64,000 nt of DNA from Astrothelium macrocarpum. Its lineage: Eukaryota > Ascomycota > Dothideomycetes > Trypetheliales > Trypetheliaceae. The position numbers and the translations under genes are program-made. The stretch is taken from contig JAGEMR010000025.1 of assembly GCA_021030915.1 (NCBI GenBank), positions 281,883 to 345,882 of the forward strand. The letters are read 5' to 3'. The notes beneath the pieces are model-generated. The model saw nothing but the letters and a program-made list of their open reading frames with translations, searched no databases and was not told the origin of the DNA. Positions 1-13,236 of this stretch are shown here, in pieces (position 1 is the first letter of the stretch; each line of letters starts with the position of its first letter).

Positions 1-1179
1 GTAGTAGTAAATCAGCACCAAAATTTCGCACTGGTGAAATTTCGCACTGGTGATTACGAAGGTGCTTCCTTTAGTGAAACAAGACATGTACAAACCAAGT
101 GAAGAAGTAGATTGGTCTAACATGGTACACAATACATAGTCTCCCGCATGCGGAAACAACGTTTTTCAAAGCATCAATACCTTACCATGCTAATGAATAT
201 TCCCATCCAGGAAAAGCAGGAACGCCATATGACAAGCGTGCGCCTTACAAAACCTCTGCCACAATTGCATCTAGATCTAAGCGGGACTCCATTTCTGCCC
301 AGATTTGGGGAGCAATTTGTCTATGAAGGAGAAGTCTGACACTGATAAAAGGGACACCCTAGTCCACCGGTTGGGCACTACCTGGGCACTCCCATGGGCC
401 TACCTGCATGATTGCCTGGTCATCCACTATGACGTAAATTAATTCCTGTCACTTTATTCGGTCGTACATTGCAATCTGTAGATTTGAATGGGCCAAGGGA
501 TCGCTATGTTCAAGTGAGTCCAGAAGGTAATCCACAGAAATCCTGGAATGTCATTGAAGGGGAGTCATGGAATAGTTCGGCATCGTGGGCACGCTGCTCA
601 GTCAATCAAGCGAGATTCATGCAAATATGTGATCGCTCATTGCAAAATCTTTTTCGAGCCAGGACAAATCAAAACCTTGCTAAAAGTCCTCCTTGTCCGG
701 TGGGCTGTGCGCTCTGCGAAGGTCACGTTTCTAAGGTACCTCAATGAGATTGCGCGGCTTTTACGCCATCCGGATGACTGGGAAATCAAATCGAGAGCAT
801 ACGCCAACGTGTAGCACTGAGTATCCTTTGGCTCGACACCCGTCGTAAATGAAGATTGAGGCGCAAGCTATTAAAGAACGGCCGTAACACTGAGTTGGGT
901 TAGATGTCACTGGGATCGGGCGCAAGTTGACATCGTCGATGCCCATGACCCGAGCTTCGCTAGAGTACCTCCAAGGCCAGCTACGTTGCCTCCACACCTA
1001 GAGGCCGAATCTTTCGTGCAGTGCCGCTGAGAGTGTCGTTCGCTCCAAATTTTCCGCCATTGCGGCCGTCGGATTGTCGGCGTGCTGGCAGTCTCTCTTC
1101 TGTCCCTGCCTTTGCTGCTGAGTAGCCATTCTGCCGGTCCTCGCGCAGCAGCCTTCGTCATAAACCAATCATCGGCACC
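1..1179. other. Intergenic region upstream of the PDK1 gene
   Basis: No reading frame here resembles a known protein; the longest open stretches are under 100 codons and lack splice-linked partners. A 16-bp unit is directly duplicated in tandem at 21-52. The last few hundred bases must contain the promoter and leader of the kinase gene that starts at 1180. Confidence 0.5.
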
Positions 1180-3857
1180 ATGAATGGCGACTTGAGTCTG
1201 TCTCAATCTCTAGGAGGTCTGCGGATTGCCAACCCCGATGACGAGGGCCAGCAGTCTCCATCACCACCTCCGGCCTCTACTCGATCAAAAGATGGACTGC
1301 CATCTGTCTCGCTCCAGCAATCATCAACCGCGGAGCCGCAACAGAGCCAGACACTGCCAGCAGTGCGGTCCACAAGCGACTCAGATACCACATCTCTTGG
1401 ATTCAATCCCAACGATTTCTCATTAGATACCCTCACACCCACTCAAATATCGGTCCAGTCGCCGTCCCCAACTACTCCACTCACCCCAGGTCAACCCACT
1501 GTACAACTGAATCGAAGAAGGTCGATGCCTCTCGGCAATAACTTGCATCAATCGGCCCACTCACCTCAGCCTTCACCAGCAGTAACTCAAATACGAAACA
1601 ATCCCCCACCCCCTACATCATCTCGTCCCGTATCTGGAATTTACAATCATCCAAACCTCTCTTCGAGTTCGGCAGTCTCAAGCCAAGGCTCCTACAGGTA
1701 TCGAGATGATATACAGCCCAACCCAGCTCCTGAAACTATCGCCCGCCATACATCCCGAAGAGGGCATCCTGCTATGCAAAGTCTATATTCCGGGAGAGAG
1801 CGGAGTGGAAGTGAGCGCTCCTACCGAGAAGGCCAACAAGCAGCCATGAATGGTCTTTTCCCACCACGAAGGAGTTCAAGACGAGTGCCAGTAGCGCCGA
1901 TGAGTGGCACGACTTCGCAAAACTTGTCAGCACCATCAGTCATACCATATGTGGAGGACACCCCTTTGTCCAGCAGCGATGAGTGGAGGGAAAAAGGTGC
2001 AGCTGTGGGAATCCGTCGAGAAGTTGATGCTAGCGGCAACTCCGTCATGCGGGTTGTGAAGAAAGGAGTCAAAGATTTTGAGTTTGGTCGGACATTGGGC
2101 GAGGGTTCTTACAGTACGGTCTTGGCAGCAACCGATCGCCAGACCGGTCGAGAATACGCAATCAAGGTCTTGGACAAGCGCCATATTATCAAAGAGAAGA
2201 AGGTCAAATATGTCAACATCGAGAAAGATACACTTAACCGTCTTACCGATCATCCCGGCGTTGTACGGTTGTACTACACTTTTCAGGACGAGCGATCGTT
2301 GTATTTTGTCCTGGACCTAGCAACTGGCGGAGAGCTTCTTGGTGTGCTGAAGAAAATGTCTACATTCGATCTCGAATGTGCGAGATTTTACAGTGCGGAA
2401 ATTCTAGATGCAGTGGACTATATGCATTCGAGGGGAATAATACATCGAGATTTGAAACCCGAGAATGTCTTGCTCGATGACAAGATGCATGTCAAGATTA
2501 CCGATTTTGGGACTGCGAAGATCCTGGACCTCAAGACTGCGTCATCATCAAATGAAGGCAGTAGCAAGGATCCTTCTGGAAATCCTTTGGACGGCGCCGA
2601 AACCGATCGAGCAGTCTCGTTCGTGGGCACAGCAGAGTATGTAAGTCCAGAACTGCTTACTGACAAAAATGCCTGCAAAGCCAGCGACTTGTGGGCTTTG
2701 GGTTGTATAATTTATCAACTCCTGGCAGGTAGACCGCCATTCAAAGCTGCCAACGAATACCAGACATTCCAAAAAATTGTCGCTCTTGATTATGCGTTTC
2801 CGGCTGGATTTCCAGATGTGCCGCGTGATCTCGTGGAAAGGCTACTTGTACTTGATCCTGCCAAGCGTTTGCCTATCGAGCATATTAAAAATCATCAATT
2901 TTTCGATGGTGTAAGATGGGGAAAGGGATTGTGGCAGCAAAAGCCACCGAAACTCAGATCGTACGTTCCGCCTGCACAGGAGCCAATTCGATTAAATGGG
3001 GCTGGCCCCGTACAAGCAGCAAACCTTGGTGCATCTGCCATTGCCCGTGACAATGTCCAGAGCGCCATCCCAACTGGTGGCAGCCTCGTAAGACCACAGT
3101 TGCGAGCTATCACGGAATTGCCACCTCCCAGTCAGCTTGACATTGACTGGTCTCCGGTATTGACTCGCAACAATGAACGCATTTTGAAGCTCGGTAATCT
3201 TATCATTACAACTACTCCTGCACCACAAAGCCCGACAACGAAGCATGCTGCGTCGGGCGAGGCTCCTAAGAAATTCTCACGATTCTTTGGACCCAAAGAT
3301 GATAAGAAGAAACAGCGGCTTGTCATGATCACATCAAGTGCACGCATCATAATGGCTGCTGCGGGAGGAGAAGAGAAAAAGGCAAAAATGGAAATACCCC
3401 TTCTCAACCCTGGCACCTCCTGGACGAGTTATAAGGATTCGAGAGGCATAACAGTTTGGTGTATCGATACGGTAAGTTCACGTTGCATGTTACATTTAGC
3501 ATTGGCTTATGTCTTCTCTAGCGTGACAAGCATCATCTCTTTGAAGACCCTAAGGCTACCTCGATCGACCCAGACGGGAGCAAATATACGGCTCAGGAAT
3601 GGCTAGAGACGATAGAGCGCGCCAAAGAGTTTGCCATAACGCAAAGTATTACCAACTCATATTCCGGAGCATCCACGCTCAATGACCTTGATTCCGCAAT
3701 CTCCAGTCCTGCCAGCACGATTGGCGGAGACGGCACACTAGAGGCAGTGAACGTACCTCGAGGTTCTCAACGGAGAGACCTTGATGCAGAGTCTTCGAAA
3801 TCACGAAAGCGATTCAGCAAACGACATTCCAAGAATGGGCTGGCAGCTGTCTTTTGA
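1180..3857 (+). CDS. PKH1: PDK1-type AGC protein kinase (PKH/Ksg1 family)
   Basis: Two exons (1180-3471 and 3522-3857; 50-nt intron with GTAAGT donor) give about 875 aa. The kinase is expected to phosphorylate the activation loop of other AGC kinases and to act in cell-wall integrity and sphingolipid signalling. Residues 1-290 are a low-complexity Ser/Pro-rich region. The kinase domain follows: Gly-rich loop GEGSYST near 307, catalytic Lys329, HRDLKPEN with Asp424, DFG at 442, and an activation segment with a roughly 40-residue Ser-rich insert before GTAEYVSPELL. The C-terminal third is a PDK1-type PH domain starting near residue 660; exon 2 completes it (WCIDT joined to RDKHHLF) and ends in a basic tail. 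The start is the only Met upstream in frame. The family call is firm; the link to a particular pathway is from known homologues. Confidence 0.95.
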
Positions 3858-4682
3858 TACGGTTTCCAACAGCTAATCCTCGTTGACTAGTCAGCAAATC
3901 CTACGCCTCACCACCTTCCCGCCCAAATTGCATTTTTCTTATTCTAAAATCACTCAAGTCCATATTCATGCATTGCAATTTTCTACTTCGCCTAGAGTCC
4001 TGAGATTAATCTGACGACATAGATTACGCAGCGATTTCTTTATTTTCAGCCTGGAGTTTGCACGCTTCCGTGGTGCGGCGATCGTCTTCCCATGATCGGT
4101 CTCTTAATTCGGATTGATGATAGTCTTGTTAGTAGGATCACCTACATTAGTGCCCAGACTGATATTGTAACGGCATGACATGTCACATTATCGGCTGGGC
4201 ATAGGTTTTTCTTTGAAGCATTGATGAGCGTGGTCTTCTCTTTTTACACTTTGGACGGTGTTTGTCAAGATGGCTTAGCGTCGAATCTTGGGTTCTACAT
4301 ACGATTTGTGGGAACGTGGAATGTAACGTAGATCTCAAGGAAAAGGCATCGTAACGCCCTTTCGTAATCTCTGTAGCAGCAAGCCAGCTTGCGCAAAATC
4401 AATTCCTCAGCACTTGCGTAGAAATAAAGATCCCGCCTGGTCTCGAATTGTGTGTTGCAATGGACAAAGCAATCTGGAAATGTACTAATTGTTTTACCAT
4501 GATCGGACATGTCAGAAGATGGCAAAATCAGAGGAATTACAAAATACTGGTCAATTCCTTCGACCATTTCGGCGAGCCGAGGCCAGGCCGAGAAGACGTT
4601 GAACGTGTCTGCACCTTCACTAGTTTTCCTCAGCTGTAACAAACAAAGCCGTCTAGAAAACTTTAGGTGCCGACAGGCCAGA
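3858..4682. other. Intergenic region between PDK1 and the SDR gene
   Basis: AT-rich downstream sequence of the kinase gene followed by the probable promoter of the SDR gene at 4683. Open frames on both strands around 4295-4852 overlap the SDR start and show no family features. I see no gene. Confidence 0.5.
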
Positions 4683-5893
4683 ATGAAATTCTCCCAGAGT
4701 GTCCGTATACCGCCGTGGTATAAGCGATTGAGCATTGATCTCTTCCTTCCCAGTTCCAATGAACTGGGCACCTGCGCGTTCTTTGCATGGATTCTTCCGT
4801 TGATGGTATTGGCACGAGGAGTCTCTTTAAATGATCGTCTTCTAATTGTCACAATCTATGGGGCAATTGCAGTATCTTTTGTTTGGATTCTTTCAATATT
4901 AAATCAGCGGTTGGCTTATGGCTCCGCAAGAAAGGTGCAATTGGCCGACGAGGTCATTGTCATTACCGGAGGCGCAACCGGGCTTGGCCTACTTCTTGCT
5001 GAGACATTTGGAATGAAAGGAGCGACTGTCGCAGTTCTCGATGTAGCTGAGGAACGAGGCCAGGCCAGAGGTGTAACTTTTTACAAGTGCGACGTCAGCC
5101 AAAAGAATGAACTTGAAAGAGTTAGCGAGAGGATATCCGCCGAGGTAAGCTCATCATAGAGATGACTATTTAAATAAGAATTCCTGTAATGTGATGAACT
5201 AACACATGAAAGCTTGGAACTCCAAGCGTTCTCATAAATAATGCAGGCATCGTAAATGTCAAGAGACTACTTGATCTATCGTCCGCGGAGGTTGAAAGGT
5301 AAGTCCTCAAAGTAATACTATGATCGATGACCTCATTCATTACTGAGCACAGAAATTTTCGAGTCAACCTTTTGGCCCACTTCTACACTATCCAAACTTT
5401 TCTTCCCAAAATGATTCAATCCGAAACTGGCGGCACTATCGTCACGATCGCATCCGTTCTAGCATACCTTGGCGCCGCCCAGCTATCAGATTATACAGCT
5501 GCCAAAGCCGGCCTCGTTGCGATGCACACTTCCCTGAGAGCCGAGCTTGATGCGATACAGGATCCAAATGCGAGGAATATACGCACAATTCTTGTTACAC
5601 CTGGCCAGCTAGGCACTAGCATGTTTGAAGGCGTAGAGACACCTTCGTCATTTTTCGGTCCCATCGTAGAGCCAATCGACCTTGTGAAGAAAATTGTTGA
5701 CATGGCGCAAATGGGGATCAGCGGAGAAATTAGTATGCCTGCTTATGCAAGATATATGAAATGGTATGGCGTTCTACCTGCCAGTCTGCAAAAAGCCGTT
5801 CGATGGATGAGTGGCATCGATAGAGCCATGAACGGGTTCAAGGAACAGCGAAAAGTCGTTAAGTCGGACGACGAATTAAAGGAAGCCTACTAA
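4683..5893 (+). CDS. Membrane-anchored short-chain dehydrogenase/reductase
   Basis: Three exons (4683-5144, 5213-5298, 5353-5893) encode 362 aa; both introns have GTAAG donors and splice in phase. The N-terminus holds two hydrophobic stretches (about residues 20-75), then a classical SDR fold: ITGGATGLG at 94-102 (cofactor loop), LINNAG in exon 2, a conserved FRVN at the exon 2/3 joint, and the catalytic YTAAK with Tyr230 and Lys234. The layout matches the retinol-dehydrogenase-10/17-beta-HSD-11-like group of lipid-facing enzymes with NAD(P)-dependent oxidoreduction of an alcohol or ketone; the substrate cannot be read from sequence. A related gene lies on the other strand at 38583-39701. The Met at 4683 is chosen because upstream in-frame residues are not hydrophobic or conserved. 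Confidence 0.88.
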
Positions 5894-8293
5894 TCCGATC
5901 CTCCTTGAGGTGCGCTAACTCAGTATTGTTGGCATAGTTATGGCACCCTGAGCGTTGCCCTATTATGAAAATTGGTCAAAAGCGACCACTCGAGACCCTT
6001 GAGCAGCGGCGATTCTGCGACCAAGACTATCCTGTCAAGATTGGAGCCAATAGTTTATCAAAGTAGCCACGCAATTTATCACATGTGGCAAGGATGAATA
6101 TCTTTGGTACGGGCCGGGCGGCTACATATTGGTGGGCACCAAGGGTTTCTGTTTCAACCCGCCAAACCCTAGATATCCCAGGATCAAACCAATGGTATGA
6201 CTGGCTCTACACCGCTTAACTTCTAGTTGTGCCTGGATATCAAAACCCATCGTCGAATCAAACCGGCAGGTCGGCCATTGAACTGCTCGATACTTGCTTC
6301 CGCCGGAATGGTGCCTTTGCAAAACCACCAAAGGAATACTTGACGGGAACCGAATTTTTCACATAACGACGTCTTCAGAATCATTTACCTGACTCGATTT
6401 CCTTGCCAAATCGGAGGACGAGTCTGAAAAAGCTGTTTATGTCATTCTAAAGCGGGCTGGTTGAGCGAAGCAAATGAAATCGATTACCCGTCCGTGGATC
6501 AAAGCGATACGGATGAGTCAGAGACAAGGCTGTGGAAGTGTTTACGCTCGTCCTATCTCAAGGTTGACACTAACAGCGATGTCGTGAAGAATAGACCCTG
6601 TGAAAGCGCGGCTGACTACCGAATTCACTCATTGGGATACTGAGCGGTGAATATGCAGCTTTTTGTTTAGATTGCGAATCATCTTTCTGGATTTACCGGA
6701 TCCCTGCCCCGGAGACCCAGCTGTACCTTTGAGGGAGAACCACAGAAAGCGATGCATGGCCCATCACAGAGCCAAGATACGATGCCCCTTGTCATAAATC
6801 AACGAGCTAGTCGGCTGCATAGGTAAATTTGAGCACTAAAAAGTCGCCTTTTCAAAACCTGTGCTAAACATTAAGATTTCTTTTTTTCACGACTCGGCCT
6901 AAAAAACTCAACTCCAGTCCGTCTTGTGACTTGATTTGGCTGTCACGGAACACGGAAATTGAAGAGACCATGGTAAGACAAAGAGGCGGATAGATGCGTC
7001 TCGGTAATTTGGCGGCTAGACATCGTTGGTACAGGGGGTAGCGGTATGTTCCTGCAGTTAAGCGCGGCTAATCGCGCTCGGCATCTCAAACAACGGAAAG
7101 CTTCAGCGTTCTTCAGTGAGAGCGAGGCTATGCCCTCACTATTGAGATTACCGACGTCATGATTTCCTATTATCAGAGCGCAAGAATTCATTCTCAAGTC
7201 CTTCAGACTTTTCACTTACACCTTAGTCCTCGCATACAGCCCTATTGGTTTGGTCGGGTGGATCCGAGGCAATTTTACAGAGACAAAAGAGCACTGATGA
7301 AATCCTGATATTTATCAATACCTAGCCAACGCCTCATGTGCAGTGTCAAAGCACCTGGTTTCGTTGGAACACAGGCGCCGAGCCTGAGCAAGCCCAGGGA
7401 AAGGGGACTCGCATCAGCACAAGCAGCCCACTAGAGCAAGGGTGTTTGATCCACATCGGGGCCGCTGCTTGGAGGCGTCCAATTCCAGAACAGAGATTGC
7501 ATGAAGGTGCCCCGTCTAGGCCATCTATCGTGCTGCATCGGGAATGCGATGAAGCGGAACCCAGCGACTTCTGGAGTCGTAAGTGCTGTTAGTCTCGAAT
7601 AAAATCAAAAAGCCCTCACCGCCCTTATTCCATCCCATCTCAATCTGGGTTTGGGAGTGGGAAGTTCGGGTGAATAGCATGATAGTGACCGGAAAAAGGT
7701 GCGTTGGTAGTCCCAGGCACCTCGACTCCTACCTAGGTTTTCATGAGGACACCGCGCAATTATTGTCTTGTTCTACTCTCTATATCGATCATCAGTCGGC
7801 TCTTGGGCCAGACGAAAATGCCTTCCCTGTTCAGGCGTCAATTGCCGTGGTTGCAAAGATTGTGATTAAGTCGTTTGTACTCTGAAGCAGAGAAGCATGA
7901 AACATAAAGCCACAGAAGTGGAGCACTAGCCTGCGCTAGACCCGCGAGGATTTGTCTGTCTTCAAGATGCATGAGACATGCCTTAGCCACGCAGCTGCAT
8001 CTTTTCTGCAGCCTTCCACAGACCGCCATGATGTTTTTCATCGAAGTTTTGAAAGATCTGGCTTTATCTTGCGGCACGCTTGTTTGCAAGTGCTCTCACT
8101 GGTCGGACATCATCTAGCGTTTGTTTCGCCCTTTGTAGAGACGACACGAAATATAAGTAGTCGTCAGCATGCTCTTCGACCCACGGCAAGCATTCGTCAC
8201 ATCAATTCTGATTTGAAAGCAGTCTCTTTGCTTCGTCCCATACCGTCTCAAAATAGAAAATTATCTCATCCTGTCTCGATTTTTGCGGATATT
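5894..8293. other. Long intergenic region upstream of the APSES gene
   Basis: About 2.4 kb without a recognisable gene. Short open frames (for example 6122-6331 minus, 6943-7215 minus, 7338-7592 plus) have no domain signals. The stretch from about 7950 to 8293 stays open in frame with the APSES start but looks like leader sequence. A long upstream region is common for fungal regulators. Confidence 0.5.
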
Positions 8294-9718
8294 ATGAGGG
8301 TTCAGTCACTGTTAAACCCACCATCAGAACACGACCAACCTCCATACGAAGCAATGGTCACGACAAGTACTTCGCCAGAGACGACATACTTCGACATCGC
8401 CAGCGACGAACAGGGATTTGACTCTGCTACGTCGGCTGATTCTGGATCTCCAATGCATGGATTGCAAGCTTCTACACACAATGGCCACAGGAAGTTCAAC
8501 CCTTATGAACACCAGCCGAGAAATAAGCAACTAGCAAATGAAATCATCGCCAAACACAGGCAGTTCCGTATCAAGGCCGAAGGTCAAATCGCCCAGAGCA
8601 CAAAACACATTCCTTATACAAGCGACAAGAGAACACTGACTGCAAAGACTGGACTTGAGGCGCTGAATGGTAAGAACTTTTACCATACCTGCAAGTCCAT
8701 GATTAGATTGGTGGCTAATTTATGTTCAGTCTTCTCTTACACATTCGACCATAACAACAAGTCATGGGAGATTATGTGGGATTACAATGTTGGTCTTGTT
8801 CGCGTTACGCCATTCTTCAAAGCTCTTGGTTACGCAAAGGTTCGCGACAATCATGCGAAAGTTGAAGCTCATTTGAAAACACTTCTGACAGCTATCTTGT
8901 AGACAGCACCTGCCAAGGCCTTGGACAGAAATCAGGGACTTCGAGATATTACACACAGCATTACTGGCGGTTCTATTAAGGCCCAGGGCTACTGGATGCC
9001 TTTCGAAGCTGCTCGTGCGCTTTGCACTACATTCTGTCACAAAATTCGCTGGGCGTTGACACCAATTTTCGGATTTAGCTTCCCTGCTGAATGTGCTCCT
9101 CCTAATCACCTAGACTACGGCTCCTTCAAAATACCAAGGAAGATAATCAGGGAATGTACCGAACAGATGCGGGAGTTGCAAAGAGAAACTTCCGACACGC
9201 AAAGGGTCGAGGATTTGGACGACAAATCAGAGCAAGAAAATAGCGAGCCCGAAAGCTTCATAGACGAACAGCCTCCGTCGCCGCCTCGGACAAGGCGCGC
9301 TTATTTGCGAACGAAGCGAACGTACGAAGAAATCGCATCCAGCGATAGCGATGATGGGTCTGACTATCGCGAAACTCTACAGCTTGAGCCTTCGTCGCCC
9401 GTATCCCCCAAGACCCAGCCTGAACGCTCATTCACGCCAATCAACACAACGCTGAAGGAGCAAAGCTCACCGCAGGACGCTCAGCAATCACAAATGACAA
9501 CCCGTGAAGAAGAGTTAACGCCCTCAACCAAGAACAGTTCACCACCACGCCGAGCCTCTCACATGGGTTACTTCAAGAAGAGGAAGGCGAATAATGCTGC
9601 GTTGCAGCGAGGCTCTGCTCCTGGAGCTGCCATGGAGGAACGCAAATCGAGCTCGGACGAGACCAGAACGAGGCAAGCTGCGGAAGCCCTGATGAGTCTC
9701 CGATTCGGTCGGCGTTAA
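8294..9718 (+). CDS. XBP1: APSES-type DNA-binding protein, Xbp1-like
   Basis: Three exons (8294-8669, 8730-8839, 8903-9718) give about 433 aa. Exon 1 starts with the SLLNPP-type N-terminus seen in fungal regulators, then a Gln/Lys-rich lead into the APSES/KilA-N-like fold. Joining exons 1-3 restores the conserved order GLEALN, VFSYTF, MWDYNVGLVRVTPFF, GLRDITHSITGG, YWMPFEAARA and FCHKIRWALTPIFG. The second half is acidic and Ser/Pro-rich with short basic patches, as expected for a nuclear protein. Xbp1-type factors are stress- or starvation-linked repressors in yeast; that role here is inference. The second intron (63 nt) has a weak donor (GTTCGC) and is placed because it restores the family sequence. 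Confidence 0.88.
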
Positions 9719-10618
9719 GCAAGTTGCTAAACTACAAAGGGATGTTGGACTAGAGTACGAAGCGGACTGTGGAAGATTGGCTGGATGGCAAGATTTCTTT
9801 GGGTAATGAGGAACATGCGCGATGATGACTTATATCACAAAGCTTCCGATGCTATTTGTTTTGTTCTATTTCAATTTAGATCTCAGTGGATGTTCTTTTG
9901 CTTGATACAATTAATGATCCCTATTGCCTTGTTCTTTTGTAGGCGTTGGAGGCGTTGGGGCTCACTAATGTTATCAAACTACATAAGAAAAAAGAACCGT
10001 AATTTCATGCAAGCTCGCTCATCATATACAGTAGAAGTCGAATGCCAGCATTCGGTAGCACAATTCTTTTGGGTTGCCTTGGCGCTTATTTAGCTCCGGA
10101 TATGTCTCAGGGTCTCGAGATCTTCCAGCGATCGCTCAGCTATAGATAGAATTTCTCAACCCAACTCGGAGTTTAATCTGTAATCCAAAGGGGGACAAAT
10201 GAACACCTTACGGTCCACGAAAGAATTAGCAGTCGCGAATTGAAGATGGATGTATTTGCAGACTCGATGGAATCGCTAACACTCTTTGTTTCAAACTAAC
10301 CCTGTAATAATTAGCGTGCCGACGCTGCGAATGCGCTCCAGTTGGCATGATCTCTGCACTCTACACGTACAACCGCAAGATTACTCCAAACCTCTGTGAC
10401 CAGTTCTAGGATCTTGCTTTGTACCAATTGTACATATAACCGAGGGGAGCCCATTTGCCTGTTTACCAAAGTCGCCCCTTCGAGCTCAACGATTGCAAGC
10501 GGACTCCATCTCTCTTCGGTACTAGTCGCGGATACTCAGCTTCTAAGAATATTTCCCAAAGATTTGTTCAACGCACGCATAGCTGCAAAAATACGTTTCA
10601 TCTTAAATCGTCTACGTC
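9719..10618. other. Intergenic region after the APSES gene
   Basis: Holds the downstream part of the APSES transcript and the promoter of the next SDR. An open frame at 9785-10093 is hydrophobic in part but has no family features or splice partner. I see no gene. Confidence 0.45.
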
Positions 10619-11846
10619 ATGGGCTATTCACTTCTGAGAAGCTTCTGGGCTCAGTCGTTCCACATCCCAGAGCCAACGCTTACGGAGCAAAATCTTGATG
10701 ATCAGAAAGGCAAGGTTAGAATAAAGATTTTCAAAGATTCATACACTGAATTTGCTAAAACTTTCGGAGGTTCATATTGTGACCGGCTATGTAGGATGTG
10801 GGTTTGAGCTATCCAAGATGCTCTATCAGCGTAACGGAACCGTCTATGTGGCAGGCCGTAATGAAGAAAAGGGTCTCAAAGCAGTGGAAACGATTCAAAA
10901 ACAGTTTCCAGATTCTCAAGGTCACATTGAATTCTTGAAAGTTGACCTCGCCGATTTGAGTTCCATCAAACCTGCTGTCGATTCGTTTCTCTCCAAGTCG
11001 AATTCCTTGCACTGCTTGACAAATAATGCCGGCGTCATGGTGCCTCCATCTGGGAGTAAGACCACACAAGTACGTGGCAGTTATGCCCACTTGGCAACCC
11101 ATCCCAATTGTCACTAAAGTTGAACTGCAGGGGTACGAGCTTCAGATGGGAACAAATTGTCTCGGACCGTACTTGTTCACCAAGTTGCTTCTACCAGTGC
11201 TAAAGAGCACTGCAGCATCCTCACCCCCCCGGTCTGTACGTGTGACATGGGCGGCCTCTTTTGCTGTAGAGGCTTCTGCACCAAAAGGAGGAATACAGTT
11301 TGATGCTCAGGGAGCACCCAAAGTGCTTGGAAAAAGTACAGACTACGGACAGTCGAAGATCGGAAACGTTTTTCTGGCTCATGAGCTGGCGAAGCGAGCG
11401 GGAAAGGATGGTATTGTTAGCGTTGTAGGTCAAGTCTTTAAGCTTTGCTTTTGTCGTTGTCCAGTGAAACTGACGACAAAAGTCATGGAACCCAGGAAAT
11501 CTAAAGACGGAACTCGGGCGTCATGCTCCTTGGTTCGTGGGGGTTATCTTTGTACGTTGATCAAGACCTTTGATAATGACGCCACCGATGGGAAGGCTTA
11601 CCATGTGACTGATATACCTCGCTGCAGGACAACACAATCCTCCATCCGGCCAAGTACGGAGCATACACGGAGCTCTTTGCTGCTTGTTCCCCAGAGATTA
11701 ATCTCGAGAAGAATGGCTCTTATATCGTTCCGTGGGGTCGCATTAGTAGTATGAAACCCAGTGTGGAAGCATGTCTAAAGGAAGAGGATGGGACCTCAAC
11801 GAAGTTTTGGGAGTGGTGCGAGAAAGAGACTAAGCAGTGGGCCTAG
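10619..11846 (+). CDS. bli-4-like short-chain dehydrogenase/reductase
   Basis: Five exons (10619-10714, 10770-11069, 11131-11424, 11483-11551, 11628-11846) encode about 325 aa, each junction keeping phase. The protein follows the fungal bli-4/retinol-dehydrogenase-12-like pattern: an N-terminal SF-P-FTE-like lead, HIVTG and a Gly-rich loop, NNAGVM, the active-site YGQSK, a WNPGNLKTEL segment and the C-terminal NGSYIVPWGR. Exons 4 and 5 are only found by splicing, because the exon 3 frame runs on open through the intron. The Gly-rich cofactor loop reads TGYVGCGFEL, one residue shorter than the usual T-G-x3-G-x-G spacing, which could weaken NAD(P) binding. Substrate unknown; Neurospora bli-4 is blue-light induced, which need not apply here. 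Confidence 0.82.
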
Positions 11847-12176
11847 AACGTGGTGTCCTCGGTACCACTCTTTGGAATCTTAGTTTCGATATTAATGTAC
11901 ACATTCCTCATTATTCCGAATGGCGCATGAAGCCATTTGACGGCATCTTGGTTGGATTGTGGCTTGCTTTCACCAGAACATGGATAAGGTTCAACACTAG
12001 AGAGCTCAACAAGATCATACGAACCACCTTGATATGAAGATAAGTAAGGCTTCACGTGCGATCTATGAAATGTGCAGGTGGTGCCGCACATGACTGATTG
12101 AAATTCATCTCGCGTTATGTGAAGGCGCATTTTTGTACGCATCAGGATTCACTTGTTCTGCTTGTGCGCTTTAATC
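11847..12176. other. Intergenic region
   Basis: About 330 bases between the bli-4-like SDR and the next plus-strand gene. Nothing recognisable apart from presumed terminator and promoter sequence. Confidence 0.4.
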
Positions 12177-13236
12177 ATGGATTTACGTCGCAGGATTATT
12201 ACTGGCATACGAGATCGCCCTTTTTCCACAACGCAACATAAGCCGAAGCAGCCCTCCTTATTGCTCAATATGCTACCAGCATATATTCAAACTCGCGTGC
12301 TCAAAATATCATCGCTCAGCTCCATACATTTCGTGGCAACGAGTATAGACAGTGCAAGCACGCAGACCTCGTCGCGAAATCATCTTTCACAAGCTCCTCA
12401 AGACGGTTCTGAATCGGACTCGGATGATCCGCTAAATTCTGATGTGGAGACGGATGGGGTCAATATGTTGTCGGGGGCGTCTGTACAAGAGGGAGTCCAA
12501 GAGGGAGCCCATGCAGAAAGCGGTATCCTTTGGAACTATGGTAACCAGGGTAGGGGCCTTTAAGAATACGATTGCAAATAGCGATTTGTGCTGATAGAGG
12601 ATAGGAATGAGTCTGCTAACGCTTGCTGCAAGTGAATCTTCTAATGTCACACCTGATAGAGCTTCTACGACAATACAGTTCAGTCGGGATCTCTATGTGG
12701 ACGGCCTTACCTACATCTTGCGAGCATTGCCTCGAAATCTCACAGAGGAAGAGCGTGTAAGTATTCGCGTGGCGTTGCCAAACGGAATCGTAAGACATGA
12801 CTCGGCCGTCATTGGCTCAGACCAACGGATTGCACCCCATTCTCAGAGTGTCACGAGGAAAGATGAAGGCAGCCAAGAAATTTCTGTGGTCCATCGTTTC
12901 TTTGCATTCATGACGATCCAGTTATTCCTCATTGTTCATTGTCTTCTGCCATATATCAAGCTCTTTATCGGACAGGCTTATCGGTACGAACGTCAACATC
13001 ACATTTCCGAACGAGTGTTACGATCTGCTCTCGACACGGTTGACATCGTTGGGCAAAGGTCGATCAAAATGGCGGACGCCGTGTGCAAAATGAACGATGG
13101 AAAGGTGGGGCAGGCAATGCATGAATTTGGATCTTGGTGGATTCGTGGAATGGCTGGCGGCGTGCATGAAGGCATTGGAGAAGGACTGGCGATCATGGGG
13201 GCAACTCAGGATAGTTGTCAGGAAGGCGAGACATAG
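12177..13236 (+). CDS. Conserved fungal protein of unknown function, one TM segment
   Basis: Best model is two exons (12177-12540 and 12605-13236), about 331 aa, with a 64-nt intron having a GTAACC donor, a TGCTGAT-like branch site and a TAG acceptor in phase. The N-terminal third is Ser/Asp-rich and acidic. Exon 2 carries a segment LYVDGLTYILRALPRNLT that I associate with a fungal family without known function, one hydrophobic segment (about FFAFMTIQLFLIVHCLLPYI) and a C-terminal amphipathic part ending in a Gly-rich stretch with repeated GxHEGxGEG-like residues. The start could also be the Met at 12270. No function is proposed. Confidence 0.6.

Noticed and set aside
4295..4852. Minus-strand open frame of 185 codons
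   Set aside because: It overlaps the SDR start antisense and shows no domain features; likely a shadow.
11425..11754. Continuation of exon 3 of the bli-4-like SDR as open frame to 11754
   Set aside because: The read-on sequence lacks the conserved NPGNLKTEL and PWGR blocks, which appear only after splicing.
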